This document shows positions 1-7,118 of a DNA stretch of 41,735 bases, piece by piece; position 1 is the stretch's first letter, and each line of letters opens with the position of its first letter. The notes beneath the pieces were generated by a model. That model saw only the letters and a program-made list of their open reading frames with translations, was not told the DNA's origin and made no database searches. A program made the position numbers and the translations under genes. The DNA is from Sulfurovum sp. (lineage in GTDB: Bacteria > Campylobacterota > Campylobacteria > Campylobacterales > Sulfurovaceae): positions 1 through 41,735 of the forward strand of contig WFYB01000218.1 of the NCBI GenBank assembly GCA_015490315.1, read 5' to 3'.

Positions 1-2
1 GT

Positions 3-170
3 AAATATTTGGCGCAAGTAGAAGAGGGGTCAACCTTGATCATAGATGGAAGCAAGGCAGAGTTTATTGATCATGACATCATGGAAACCATAGAAGACTT
101 TGCTGTGACGGCTAAAGAGAACAATATTCATGTAGTCAATAAGCTTTATGTCGATATGACTATAGCATAG
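3..170 (+). CDS. C-terminal end of a SulP-type anion transporter (STAS domain), 5' truncated
   Basis: An open frame enters from the left edge and stops with TAG at 168-170, giving 55 residues. They contain IIDGSKAEFIDHDIME followed by a DFAVTAKENNI-type helix, which resembles the end of a STAS domain as found at the C terminus of SulP inorganic-anion permeases (sulfate, bicarbonate and similar substrates). The membrane part lies outside the window, so the substrate cannot be judged. It converges on the Crp/Fnr gene with only 17 bases between the stops. The STAS assignment rests on pattern recognition of a short fragment; a stand-alone STAS protein is the main alternative. Confidence 0.62.
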   Translation, partial: KYLAQVEEGSTLIIDGSKAEFIDHDIMETIEDFAVTAKENNIHVVNKLYVDMTIA

Positions 171-187
171 AACATTAAATATGGATA

Positions 188-799
188 TTAGTGAAGCGTG
201 ATCTTCCCTCTGTGCAGTGTTACCTTTCCCTGCTGCTCTAGCTCTTTGAGTACGCGGCTTACGACAACGCGGGAGGTGCCAAGCTCTGTGGCGATGTGTT
301 CGTGGGTGGTCACTACAGGATTGCTCTGTTGTGCTTCAAGCCACTCCATGATACGTGCATCGAGATGTTTGAACTTGACGGAGTTGAGCAGTTTTGCCAG
401 CGAGGTAAAACGGATCTGGTAGAGCGAAAAGAGGTAGCTTTGGTAGCTGTCGCTCATCTTGGCGAGCTGTTTGATGCTCTGGGCATCAACGAGGTAGCCT
501 TCGATATCTGTTACCGTCTCTGCCGAGGCGACCGCTTCGGTCTGAGAGATGAGCGATGCGGTATTGACGATGCACTGCTCTCCGGGCTGCAGGGTATAGA
601 GGGTAATCTCTTCGATCCCGTCCGCCTGTGTATAGAGACGTACTTTGCCTTTGGTCAGCAGCAAAATGTTGTCACAGATGTCACCTTGGTAGAAGAGCAG
701 GTTGCCTGCAGGTACTTTGACCGGTTTGAGATGTTGTTTGAGAAATTCCCGTGCTTCGGGTTCGAGGGTATCCATAAAAGGATAGGGTGAAAGCTCCAT
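188..799 (-). CDS. Crp/Fnr-family transcriptional regulator
   Basis: A 203-residue cytoplasmic regulator. Residues about 12-120 form a cyclic-nucleotide-binding-like beta barrel (LFYQGDICDNILLLTKGKVR is the glycine turn region). A long dimer helix follows, then a C-terminal winged helix with THEHIATELGTSRVVVSRVL as the DNA-recognition part. It has two cysteines in the sensor barrel (GDICDN and GEQCIVN) and no N-terminal Fnr-type cysteine cluster, so a [4Fe-4S] Fnr role is unlikely; the signal is unknown. I start it at the ATG at 799 because GGAG lies six bases upstream; an in-frame start at 829 would add ten residues without a better site. It is the second gene after the DUF2892 gene, 56 bases downstream of it, and probably co-transcribed. 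Confidence 0.9.
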   Translation of the reverse strand: MELSPYPFMDTLEPEAREFLKQHLKPVKVPAGNLLFYQGDICDNILLLTKGKVRLYTQADGIEEITLYTLQPGEQCIVNTASLISQTEAVASAETVTDIEGYLVDAQSIKQLAKMSDSYQSYLFSLYQIRFTSLAKLLNSVKFKHLDARIMEWLEAQQSNPVVTTHEHIATELGTSRVVVSRVLKELEQQGKVTLHRGKITLH

Positions 800-855
800 G
801 GGTATCTCCGTGTAAAGTGATGATACCACTCTATCACGGAGAAACTTAAAGCTGC

Positions 856-1047
856 TTAGTCATTTTTGACTTTGCATCCTGTGTTGAGACCGAGGATGGC
901 ATAAAGCGGACACCATCCGATCAGTCCTGTCAGTAGTGGCACTGCACCAATGGCACCAAGCCAGTTCTGGCTCGCAAAGCCCCATCCGATGATCGCAACG
1001 CCTGCGATAACTCTGATAACTCTGTCAATTGTTCCTTCATTACACAT
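856..1047 (-). CDS. DUF2892 (YgaP-like) small inner-membrane protein
   Basis: A 63-residue protein with two hydrophobic segments (about residues 8-26 and 30-50) and the CPLY/GLNTGCK end typical of the DUF2892 family, which also forms the membrane tail of YgaP-type rhodaneses. The N terminus MCNEGTIDRVIRVIAG is characteristic of the family. The two cysteines near the C terminus (WCPLY and TGCKV) are family features; their role is not established. An AAGGAT ribosome site precedes the ATG. It lies upstream of the Crp/Fnr gene in the same direction. In the family such proteins often accompany sulfur-redox or stress regulators, but the sequence does not show a function here. Confidence 0.85.
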   Translation of the reverse strand: MCNEGTIDRVIRVIAGVAIIGWGFASQNWLGAIGAVPLLTGLIGWCPLYAILGLNTGCKVKND

Positions 1048-1138
1048 GATAAATCCTTTATGTTAAATTTGAATTACAAGAGAAGTATGACAAGTTTCCG
1101 CTAGTTTGTCTGTAATATGAGCTACATATACTATATTT

Positions 1139-1153
1139 CAATAATAATTATCA
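1139..1153. promoter_or_regulatory. Putative Fur box 1
   Basis: The 15 bases match the 7-1-7 Fur consensus (TGATAATnATTATCA) at 13 of 15 positions, counting the free centre as a match. It lies about 90 bases before the porin start, in the gap between the divergent DUF2892 and porin genes. Similarity only; A+T-rich DNA can produce such matches by chance. Confidence 0.5.
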
Positions 1154-1206
1154 ATATTATCATAACTTAAGTTTACGCGGGTTAGAATGCGGTATCTAAA
1201 TTATTT

Positions 1207-1221
1207 AGATAATAATTATCA
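1207..1221. promoter_or_regulatory. Putative Fur box 2
   Basis: This site matches the same 7-1-7 Fur consensus at 14 of 15 positions and shares the core ATAATAATTATCA with box 1. It sits 22 bases before the porin ATG at 1244, downstream of a possible -10 (TAGAAT, 1183-1188), where a bound repressor would block transcription or elongation. Two copies in one short intergenic region make iron control of the porin operon likely. Confidence 0.6.
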
Positions 1222-1243
1222 AAATATAATAAAAGGAATAATC

Positions 1244-2470
1244 ATGAAAAAAGAGTTGACACTTATCTCATTTGTGGCAATGCTGGCTACAGGAGCCAAT
1301 GCAACGAGTCTGGAGGAGCGTGTAAAGGCACTTGAGGAGAAAAGTGAGATACTCAGCGAGGAGCTTCTTAAAAAAGAGGAGAGCGGTTTTACATTTGCCA
1401 AAGCCGATCAGAGCTATAACGGTATGGGGGCAGCGGCATCGAAAGTCTATTATGCCCAGTCAGGACTCTCTATTGGAGGGTACGGTGAGATGTATTGGGC
1501 AAAAACGGAGGGTAAACGTGCCTTTGCCGATGTCTATCGCTTTATTCCCTATTTCGGATACCGATTTAACGACTGGATCGTCATGAATGCGGAGATCGAG
1601 TTTGAGCATGGCGGTGAAGAGGTCGCGATCGAGTTTCTCTATCTTGACTTTATGCTGGACAGATCTTTCAATGTAAGGCTGGGAAATCTGCTTGTACCAA
1701 TGGGCTTGACCAATCTCAGACACGAGCCGACACTTTTCAATACCGTACAGCGTCCGGAAATTGAGAAACTATTGATCCCAAGTACCTGGCATGAAAACGG
1801 TATACTTGCTTACGGAGAGCTTGCCCAGGGTGCTTTCGCCTATTCGGTAGGGGCGATCAATGCACTCAATGTCAACACTGCCTTTGCGACAGATATTACA
1901 AGTGCCAAAAGAGAGCAGTGGCTCAGAAAGGGACGTAAAGGATCAGCAGAGAAAGCGACATTTTCACCGGCATTTGTAGGACGTTTGGATTATAAGGGGA
2001 TCAATGGACTGCTTGTCGGTGCATCAGCCTACTATGGTGACGCTTCCAATACAGATCCTGATCTCTCCGGAGCAAACCTAAGTATCTTCGACCTGCATGC
2101 ACAGTATGAAAAAGGTCCGTTTAGTGCCAAAGCACTTTATACACAGGCAAATGTCAGCGGTGCAGAGAAACTTGGAGCAGATACTATCCAAAAAGCGAGT
2201 GGTTTCTATCTCAATACAGCCTATGATCTGGCAGATGCATTGCACATGGAATACAAGCTTCCGGTCTTTGTACAGTATGAACAGTACAATCCGATCGAAG
2301 AGACTGTCAGTGGCGCAGGTGAGTTGGGGGATATCTCCATTGTTACTGCCGGATTCAATTTTTATCCGACCGAACAGGTGGTACTCAAGGCTGACTATGC
2401 GATCAAAGATGATCCTGCCAGAGCCGACAAAGAGCGTACCGCTTCATTTGGATTGGGCTTTATCTTTTAA
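1244..2470 (+). CDS. Outer-membrane porin with N-terminal coiled coil
   Basis: A 408-residue exported protein. Residues 1-21 are a signal peptide ending in GANA. Residues about 22-46 form a charged coiled coil (LEERVKALEEK...), as in trimeric OprO/OprP-like porins. The rest has alternating aromatic/polar beta-strand patterning and ends in GLGFIF; a terminal phenylalanine is the usual signal for outer-membrane barrel assembly. I start at ATG 1244 because AAGGAATAATC precedes it and the signal peptide begins there; an upstream start at 1187 would add 19 residues inside the Fur-box region. It is the first gene of a tight operon with an FMN-binding protein and two membrane proteins. The substrate is unknown; the Fur-like boxes suggest a role linked to iron supply. 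Confidence 0.82.
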   Translation: MKKELTLISFVAMLATGANATSLEERVKALEEKSEILSEELLKKEESGFTFAKADQSYNGMGAAASKVYYAQSGLSIGGYGEMYWAKTEGKRAFADVYRFIPYFGYRFNDWIVMNAEIEFEHGGEEVAIEFLYLDFMLDRSFNVRLGNLLVPMGLTNLRHEPTLFNTVQRPEIEKLLIPSTWHENGILAYGELAQGAFAYSVGAINALNVNTAFATDITSAKREQWLRKGRKGSAEKATFSPAFVGRLDYKGINGLLVGASAYYGDASNTDPDLSGANLSIFDLHAQYEKGPFSAKALYTQANVSGAEKLGADTIQKASGFYLNTAYDLADALHMEYKLPVFVQYEQYNPIEETVSGAGELGDISIVTAGFNFYPTEQVVLKADYAIKDDPARADKERTASFGLGFIF

Positions 2471-2479
2471 GGAGTGGAT

Positions 2480-3001
2480 ATGGTTAGGAGACTCAGGATC
2501 CTCTTTTGCCTGCTTCCGTTGATCCTCGGAGGTGCAAAGGCTGCCAATGTAGAGCAGATCGTCAAAGAGGCACTTCCCATGGCAACAAAAATCGAACCTG
2601 ACAAGGTTATTCTCACTCGAAGCGAGGCGCAGGAGGTGATGCGCCATGCCAAGATGAAACTGCCCTCACGGCTCTACCGCATTTTTCGTATCTATCGCGG
2701 CAAAAAAGAGCTTGCAGACGGTGTGGTGATCACACGCAAGGTGCGTAGCAAAAAAGCGAGTGTGCTTTATCTGTTTGACCACGAAGGGAAGTTGCTCTTT
2801 GCAGAAGTATTGGCATTTGCCGAACCGTCGGAGTTTCTCCCCTCAAAAGTCTGGATGGGACAGTTTCAAAACAAAAGCCCCGATGCGCCGCTGCGCGTGG
2901 GCAAAGATATCCCAATGATATCGGGAGCGACACTCAGCGCACGCAACGTTACCGACGGCGCCAGACTTGCACGTGCCCTTGTAGAAGCGGTACTGCGATG
3001 A
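2480..3001 (+). CDS. Exported FMN-binding domain protein, likely covalently flavinylated
   Basis: A 173-residue protein with a signal peptide (about residues 1-22) and an FMN-binding domain (PF04205-like, about residues 70-170) of the kind in RnfG and NqrC. The stretch D143-IPMISGA-T151 fits the ApbE recognition pattern, in which the threonine receives FMN by a phosphoester bond, so T151 is the predicted flavin site. An ApbE gene lies in the same region on the other strand. The ATG at 2480 has GGAG five bases upstream; a GTG at 2474 is a weaker alternative. The gene follows the porin by 9 bases and overlaps the next gene by ATGA. Role inferred: a periplasmic flavin electron carrier. Confidence 0.85.
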   Translation: MVRRLRILFCLLPLILGGAKAANVEQIVKEALPMATKIEPDKVILTRSEAQEVMRHAKMKLPSRLYRIFRIYRGKKELADGVVITRKVRSKKASVLYLFDHEGKLLFAEVLAFAEPSEFLPSKVWMGQFQNKSPDAPLRVGKDIPMISGATLSARNVTDGARLARALVEAVLR

Positions 3002-3471
3002 AGTTTTTAGTGACAAAAGAGTGGCAGCGCGCGCCCTTTTTGAAGATGCTTATGGGAGGGGTGGCGCTTTTTTTGCTCCTTTTTCTTGCAACCGATGTAG
3101 TGTTGCATCACTTTCAGACAGGAGTGAGTCTCTCTCGTACTTCAGAAATCCTCTTTGGTAACGAAGCGGCATTTGTCGATCCTGTGCCTCTTGGCACACT
3201 GCTGCTGTGGGTACATATCGACCTTTTTATCGGGATGCTAACGGTACTAATCCTCTCGGCGATCGCAATACGCCTTAGCAGCAGTGCAAGCAAGAGCACC
3301 GTATGGCTGCATCTTCTGTCACTTCCCGCACTTCTTGCGCCTATCACATTGACCGTTGCCTATCTGACCTCTATGCAGTGGATGGTGGTACTCTGGCTTG
3401 GCTCTTTTATGCTCTGGCATATCATGGGGGTAGTGCTTTGTGTAGTGATCCTCTGGAGGGTATGGCGATGA
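2998..3471 (+). CDS. Four-helix membrane protein, unknown function
   Basis: A 157-residue hydrophobic protein with about four transmembrane helices (near residues 17-36, 66-90, 102-124 and 128-153). Histidines lie at or inside the helices: H37-H38 at the end of helix 1, H73 in helix 2, H105 at the start of helix 3 and H141 in helix 4. This could ligate b-type haem, as in small cytochrome b561-like proteins, but no family signature is certain. It starts in an ATGA overlap with the FMN-binding gene and overlaps the next gene the same way, so the three products are probably made together. A membrane partner passing electrons to the flavoprotein is the natural inference. Confidence 0.75.
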   Translation: MKFLVTKEWQRAPFLKMLMGGVALFLLLFLATDVVLHHFQTGVSLSRTSEILFGNEAAFVDPVPLGTLLLWVHIDLFIGMLTVLILSAIAIRLSSSASKSTVWLHLLSLPALLAPITLTVAYLTSMQWMVVLWLGSFMLWHIMGVVLCVVILWRVWR

Positions 3472-3869
3472 AAGCATCAAAACACTTTGGCGTAGCGATT
3501 GCCTATTTTCTCCTTTTTCTTGCAGCGGTGGTGGACAGCGGTGTGGCGCTCTATTTCCAAGAGCATGGTATCGGCTTGCCGATGCGCAAGAGTTTGGAAG
3601 GATTTTTGGAGATTCTTGTGCCGCATCTTGCGGCTATGGATGTCAGCGCGTTTGTTGTGACACACTTTCTGCTCTTTACTTCCCTCTATAGCGATAGGGC
3701 AAAGCGCATACTTTATGGTGCATTGCTGGGTTTGATCCTGCTGGATCAGAGCATCTATCTTTGGATGTGGAGCGGCTGGGAGACGATCGGGTGGATCAAG
3801 CCTTTGGCTGTCGTGGCCCTATCGGCAGTCTGGGCGGCGGTGGTATGGGCTATAGCGGTTGCTTTATAA
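3468..3869 (+). CDS. Second four-helix membrane protein, unknown function
   Basis: A 133-residue protein with about four transmembrane helices (near residues 7-29, 47-72, 80-101 and 108-132) and histidines H33, H53 and H66 near or inside them. I start at ATG 3468, in an ATGA overlap with the preceding gene and seven bases after GGAGG; an ATG at 3462 is possible, while a long upstream extension would just read through the neighbour. It is the last gene of the porin/FMN-binding operon. Its last 115 bases overlap, tail to tail, the 3' end of apbE on the other strand. No family is recognised; like its neighbour it may be a membrane redox component. Confidence 0.72.
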   Translation: MKASKHFGVAIAYFLLFLAAVVDSGVALYFQEHGIGLPMRKSLEGFLEILVPHLAAMDVSAFVVTHFLLFTSLYSDRAKRILYGALLGLILLDQSIYLWMWSGWETIGWIKPLAVVALSAVWAAVVWAIAVAL

Positions 3870-4801
3870 GGAAACCATCTTAAATGCAGCATCGCTCGGT
3901 CGATATCGTAGAGTATCTTACCGTCACTTTGTACGAGGATAAACGAGATTTCGGGATGCACCTTCAAAAACGCAAGTGCCTCAGCCGGGGGCATCACTGC
4001 TACTGCGGTGGCATAGGCATCAAGTCTGCTATTATCACCCAAAGAGATGAGTGTCACGGAGTGAAAGTGGCGCTCCGGTCTTTTGGTTTTGGGGTCGATG
4101 AGATGGTGCTCTTCGGGGCGGGTGGCATATCGCCGATAGGTTCCGGAAGTAGAGATCGCTATCTGAGGCATCCGTGTCTCTATCTGGGCAAAGAGCCCTG
4201 AAGCATAGGGCGATTCGATACCGACTTTACAGAGATCAAGACAGCGTATATCACCGCTAAGGGCAATTCTTCCGCGCGTGACATTCTGCTCGGCTAACCG
4301 TGCCGCGGCAAGATCGATGCCGTAGCCTTTGCCCATGCCGCCAAGATCGAGTGTGATATCGCTATCGGTTTGGATCGTGGAGGGCGTAATTTTGATCCCC
4401 TCGATGCGCACGGCAGCCATCCGGCGCATCCCTTCATCTACACGGCGCGGTTTCTCTCCAAAACGGTAGAGTTTTTTGGTCACAGAACCGATCGTGATAT
4501 CAAATGCCCCCTTGGTCTCCCTGTGGTAGCGTATGCTCTCAAGAAGCGCGTTGGCAAGCAGAGGATCGTAGGCGATTTTGTGAGTTGCATTGAGTCGGTA
4601 AAGCAGTGCCTTTTCATCAAAGGAGGAGAGTGCTTTCTCTGCTTTTGCGATCGCATCAAATGCATATCTTGCTTTGGCGCTGTCGGATTTGGGCAGCCAC
4701 ACAGTCGCATAGGTGCCCATCATCACACGTGTCCGAGAGGGATACTCCTGTGCAGTGAGCGGGAGCAGTGCAAGCAGGAGTGCGAGGATAAGCGTACGCA
4801 T
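3755..4801 (-). CDS. apbE: ApbE, FAD:protein FMN transferase
   Basis: A 348-residue exported enzyme that moves FMN from FAD to a threonine or serine of target proteins outside the cytoplasm. A signal peptide covers about residues 1-18 (LTAQ). Family motifs appear in order: MMGTYATV near the N terminus, DLGGMGKGYGID (flavin-nucleotide binding), STSGTYRRY with HHLIDPKT, and LDAYATAVAVM near the end (magnesium site). The start shares its A with the stop of the upstream gene (TGATG), so translation is probably coupled. The last 38 or so residues follow the usual family end and are read antisense to the membrane protein gene. The likely substrate is the FMN-binding protein encoded at 2480-3001. 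Confidence 0.92.
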   Translation of the reverse strand: MRTLILALLLALLPLTAQEYPSRTRVMMGTYATVWLPKSDSAKARYAFDAIAKAEKALSSFDEKALLYRLNATHKIAYDPLLANALLESIRYHRETKGAFDITIGSVTKKLYRFGEKPRRVDEGMRRMAAVRIEGIKITPSTIQTDSDITLDLGGMGKGYGIDLAAARLAEQNVTRGRIALSGDIRCLDLCKVGIESPYASGLFAQIETRMPQIAISTSGTYRRYATRPEEHHLIDPKTKRPERHFHSVTLISLGDNSRLDAYATAVAVMPPAEALAFLKVHPEISFILVQSDGKILYDIDRAMLHLRWFPYKATAIAHTTAAQTADRATTAKGLIHPIVSQPLHIQR

Positions 4802-6744
4802 CACTTTTTATGCCGTCTGCCTAACACCTCCACTACTCCTTTGAAATCTCTTTCGTGTCCGAAGCAGGCACTGGAGTTGCAGAGCATGAAGCCGTCATTG
4901 GTGTCGTTCTTGAAGAGACAGAAAGGGTAGGGAAGTTTGTCAAGTTGAGGGATATAGGGTGCAAGCTTCTCCTCTTTGGCTTTGATGACGATGTCATCTT
5001 TGAGATAGCGGATGACCATTTTGCTCATTTTGGGTGTGGAGATGGGCTGTCGCATCACATCGTAGGAGTGTATCTCGAGTGACTTGAAGACAAACTTTTT
5101 GTAGACTGTATCGACCAGCGAAGAGATGGAGTGCAGCACTCCGACCATCGTGGCTACCGAGGAGGGGTAGGAGCTGTCATAGATATCGGCATCGGTCTCA
5201 AACTCCCCTCGGCTGAATTTCCACTTGCCCCCGGCATAGTACCTTTCGATGGCATTGTTGGCAAGTTTGACGGCAGTGACGAGATAGTGTTCATCAAGGG
5301 TACTCTCATATGCTTCAATGAGTGCTTCACACAGATAGGCATAGTCCTCCAAAAAGGCATGGATCTTCGGTTTTTTACCGATGAGTGTGGAGTGAAAGAG
5401 TTGGGAGTTGATATACATACTCTTTAGCAGTGCCTCAAGTGAGCGTTTCGCCTCTTTGAGATAGCGTTTTTCTACCCTGCCGGCTTGAAAGAGTGAGGTG
5501 ATCATCATCGCATTCCATGAGACGATCACCTTTTTGTCTATGAAGGGATAGCTGCGTTTCTCTCTGCGTTTTTGGAGTGCTTTGATCGCTTCACTGTAGT
5601 AGGGGATCTTCTCGGTTGCGGAGGGGTCATCGACCCGGATGATGTTTTTGCCCTCGAAGTTGCCCTCTTTGGTGATATGCAGTGCCTTGGCAAGCGCTTT
5701 ATGTGCCGAGGAGGGGATCCCCTCTTTCTCAAAGGATTTGAGTGCTTTGTCGTAACTGTAGACAAAATATTTGCCCTCTTCCCCTTCTGTATCCGCATCG
5801 CTTGCGGAGTAGAAGAGGTTATCCTGTGACATCTTCTCGAGCATAAAATCAAGTGTCTCAAAACTGATCTCTTTATAAAAGTCATTGTCGGTGACATGGT
5901 AGGCTTTGAGATAGACCGAAGCGAGCAGGGCATTGTCATAGGTCATCTTCTCGAAGTGGGGGACAAGCCATTCATTATCCGTAGAGTAGCGGCAGAAGCC
6001 GCCGTCGACGATATCGCGCAGTCCACCCTTTGCCATGGAAGAGAGGGAGAGCAGCACCATATTGAGCACCTCTTTGTCGCGTGTGAGCTTATAGAGGTCG
6101 AGCAGCAGATCGAGTGTGGATGCCTGAGGGAACTTCGGAGCGGTATTGAAACCGCCATCTTTGTGATCGAAGAGCTGTTTTGCTTGCGCGATGGTGCGCG
6201 AGATGATACTCTCATCGAGCTTGGTCGCCTGTATTGTATGTTCGTTTTTGTTGAGGTGGTCGAGAATCTTCTGGGCTTCACTGACGAGTACCTCTTTTTC
6301 AGTCTTGTACTTCTCTGTGATCACTTCGAGCAGCGTGGGGAAGCTCATCATCCCGTACTTGGGTTCGGCGGGGATGTAGGTTGCTGAGTAGAAGGGTTTG
6401 AGATCATCTGTCAAGAAGATCGAGGTAGGCCAGCCGCCGGGCCGCCCGTTCATCAGCTGATAGACCTCCTGAAAGTGTTTGTCTATATCGGGACGCTCCT
6501 CACGGTCAACTTTGATCGAGACAAAGTGCTCGTTGAGGATCTTCGCGATCTCAGGATTTTCAAAACTCTCCCGCTCCATCACATGGCACCAGTGGCAAGA
6601 ACTGTATCCGATACTTAGAAAGATCGGCTTGTGTTCGTCCCGTGCTTTTTGGAATGCCTCTTCTCCCCAGGGATACCAGTCCACGGGGTTGTCAGCGTGC
6701 TGCTGCAGGTAGGGAGAGTGTTCATTTTTGAGATGATTCGCCAT
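4801..6744 (-). CDS. DUF255 thioredoxin-fold protein (YyaL/SPATA20 family)
   Basis: A 647-residue cytoplasmic protein, full length for the family. Residues about 1-160 are a thioredoxin-like domain with the family start NEHSPYLQQHADNPVDWYPW, the motif SSCHWCHVM (C50 and C53), and FVSIKVDREERPDID. The rest is an alpha/alpha-barrel region similar to N-acylglucosamine 2-epimerases, with the family motif DGGFCRYSTD and a PHFEKMTYDNALLA segment. The biochemical function of the family is not settled. I start at ATG 6744 because AGGG precedes it and the family-typical N terminus begins there; an upstream in-frame start at 6774 is less likely. apbE follows with a one-base overlap. Confidence 0.9.
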   Translation of the reverse strand: MANHLKNEHSPYLQQHADNPVDWYPWGEEAFQKARDEHKPIFLSIGYSSCHWCHVMERESFENPEIAKILNEHFVSIKVDREERPDIDKHFQEVYQLMNGRPGGWPTSIFLTDDLKPFYSATYIPAEPKYGMMSFPTLLEVITEKYKTEKEVLVSEAQKILDHLNKNEHTIQATKLDESIISRTIAQAKQLFDHKDGGFNTAPKFPQASTLDLLLDLYKLTRDKEVLNMVLLSLSSMAKGGLRDIVDGGFCRYSTDNEWLVPHFEKMTYDNALLASVYLKAYHVTDNDFYKEISFETLDFMLEKMSQDNLFYSASDADTEGEEGKYFVYSYDKALKSFEKEGIPSSAHKALAKALHITKEGNFEGKNIIRVDDPSATEKIPYYSEAIKALQKRREKRSYPFIDKKVIVSWNAMMITSLFQAGRVEKRYLKEAKRSLEALLKSMYINSQLFHSTLIGKKPKIHAFLEDYAYLCEALIEAYESTLDEHYLVTAVKLANNAIERYYAGGKWKFSRGEFETDADIYDSSYPSSVATMVGVLHSISSLVDTVYKKFVFKSLEIHSYDVMRQPISTPKMSKMVIRYLKDDIVIKAKEEKLAPYIPQLDKLPYPFCLFKNDTNDGFMLCNSSACFGHERDFKGVVEVLGRRHKK

Positions 6745-7118
6745 TGCTTGTACCCTTTGTAAAATGTTAAACAAGTTTTGTTACTATTACACAGCTTATA
6801 CACAAATAGTACAATACAATACTATAGAACCTGCTGGATACCCTAGACATTCACAATGGGTTTTGCAAATGTAAGGTTGTGCAAGAGATTTATAAGTCCT
6901 AGCCATAGCTAAGATGCAGTAAATATCTTGTGCAAAATTGCGTTTACAAAGCCCACCCGGAGGGCAACACAAGCTTTCGCCTATGCGTCGTTACTCTTTT
7001 TCGACTTAGCTACGGCTAGGGCTTCAAAAGAGTGCCTAGCCTAGACAAAAGCTTGTGATGTTGTGAACGCCTAGGGTATTCAGCGGGTTCTATAAATTTT
7101 AAAATAAAGAGAGCAAAA
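6745..7118. other. Gene-free stretch of 374 bp holding an inverted-repeat element
   Basis: No convincing gene lies between the divergent yyaL and dsbD genes. Most of the space is filled by the inverted-repeat element at 6823-7094. The remaining edges carry the promoters and ribosome sites of the two flanking genes. Confidence 0.7.
6823..7094. repeat. 272-bp inverted-repeat element, MITE-like or structured RNA
   Basis: Two arms, 6823-6856 and 7061-7094, are inverted copies matching at 30 of 34 positions, with outer ends TATAGAAC and GTTCTATA. Inside are further inverted pairs: the stretch from about 6857 (TGGGTTTTGC...) pairs with one ending near 6958 (...AAGCCCA), CCTAGCCATAGCTAAG (6898-6913) pairs with 7005-7020 at 15 of 16 positions, and ACTCTTTT near 6993 pairs with AAAAGAGT near 7026. 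The element thus folds into a multi-branched structure. It contains no plausible gene. Ends with TA at both sides fit insertion at a TA target as seen with IS630/Tc1-type MITEs, but that is inference. Confidence 0.7.

Noticed and set aside
296..790. Plus-strand frame of 164 codons opposite the Crp/Fnr gene
   Set aside because: It is a shadow of a well-supported minus-strand gene; the product has no recognisable domain.
3303..3467. N-terminal extension of the second four-helix protein
   Set aside because: The extra 55 residues are an out-of-frame reading of the preceding membrane gene; the ATGA overlap and GGAGG favour the start at 3468.
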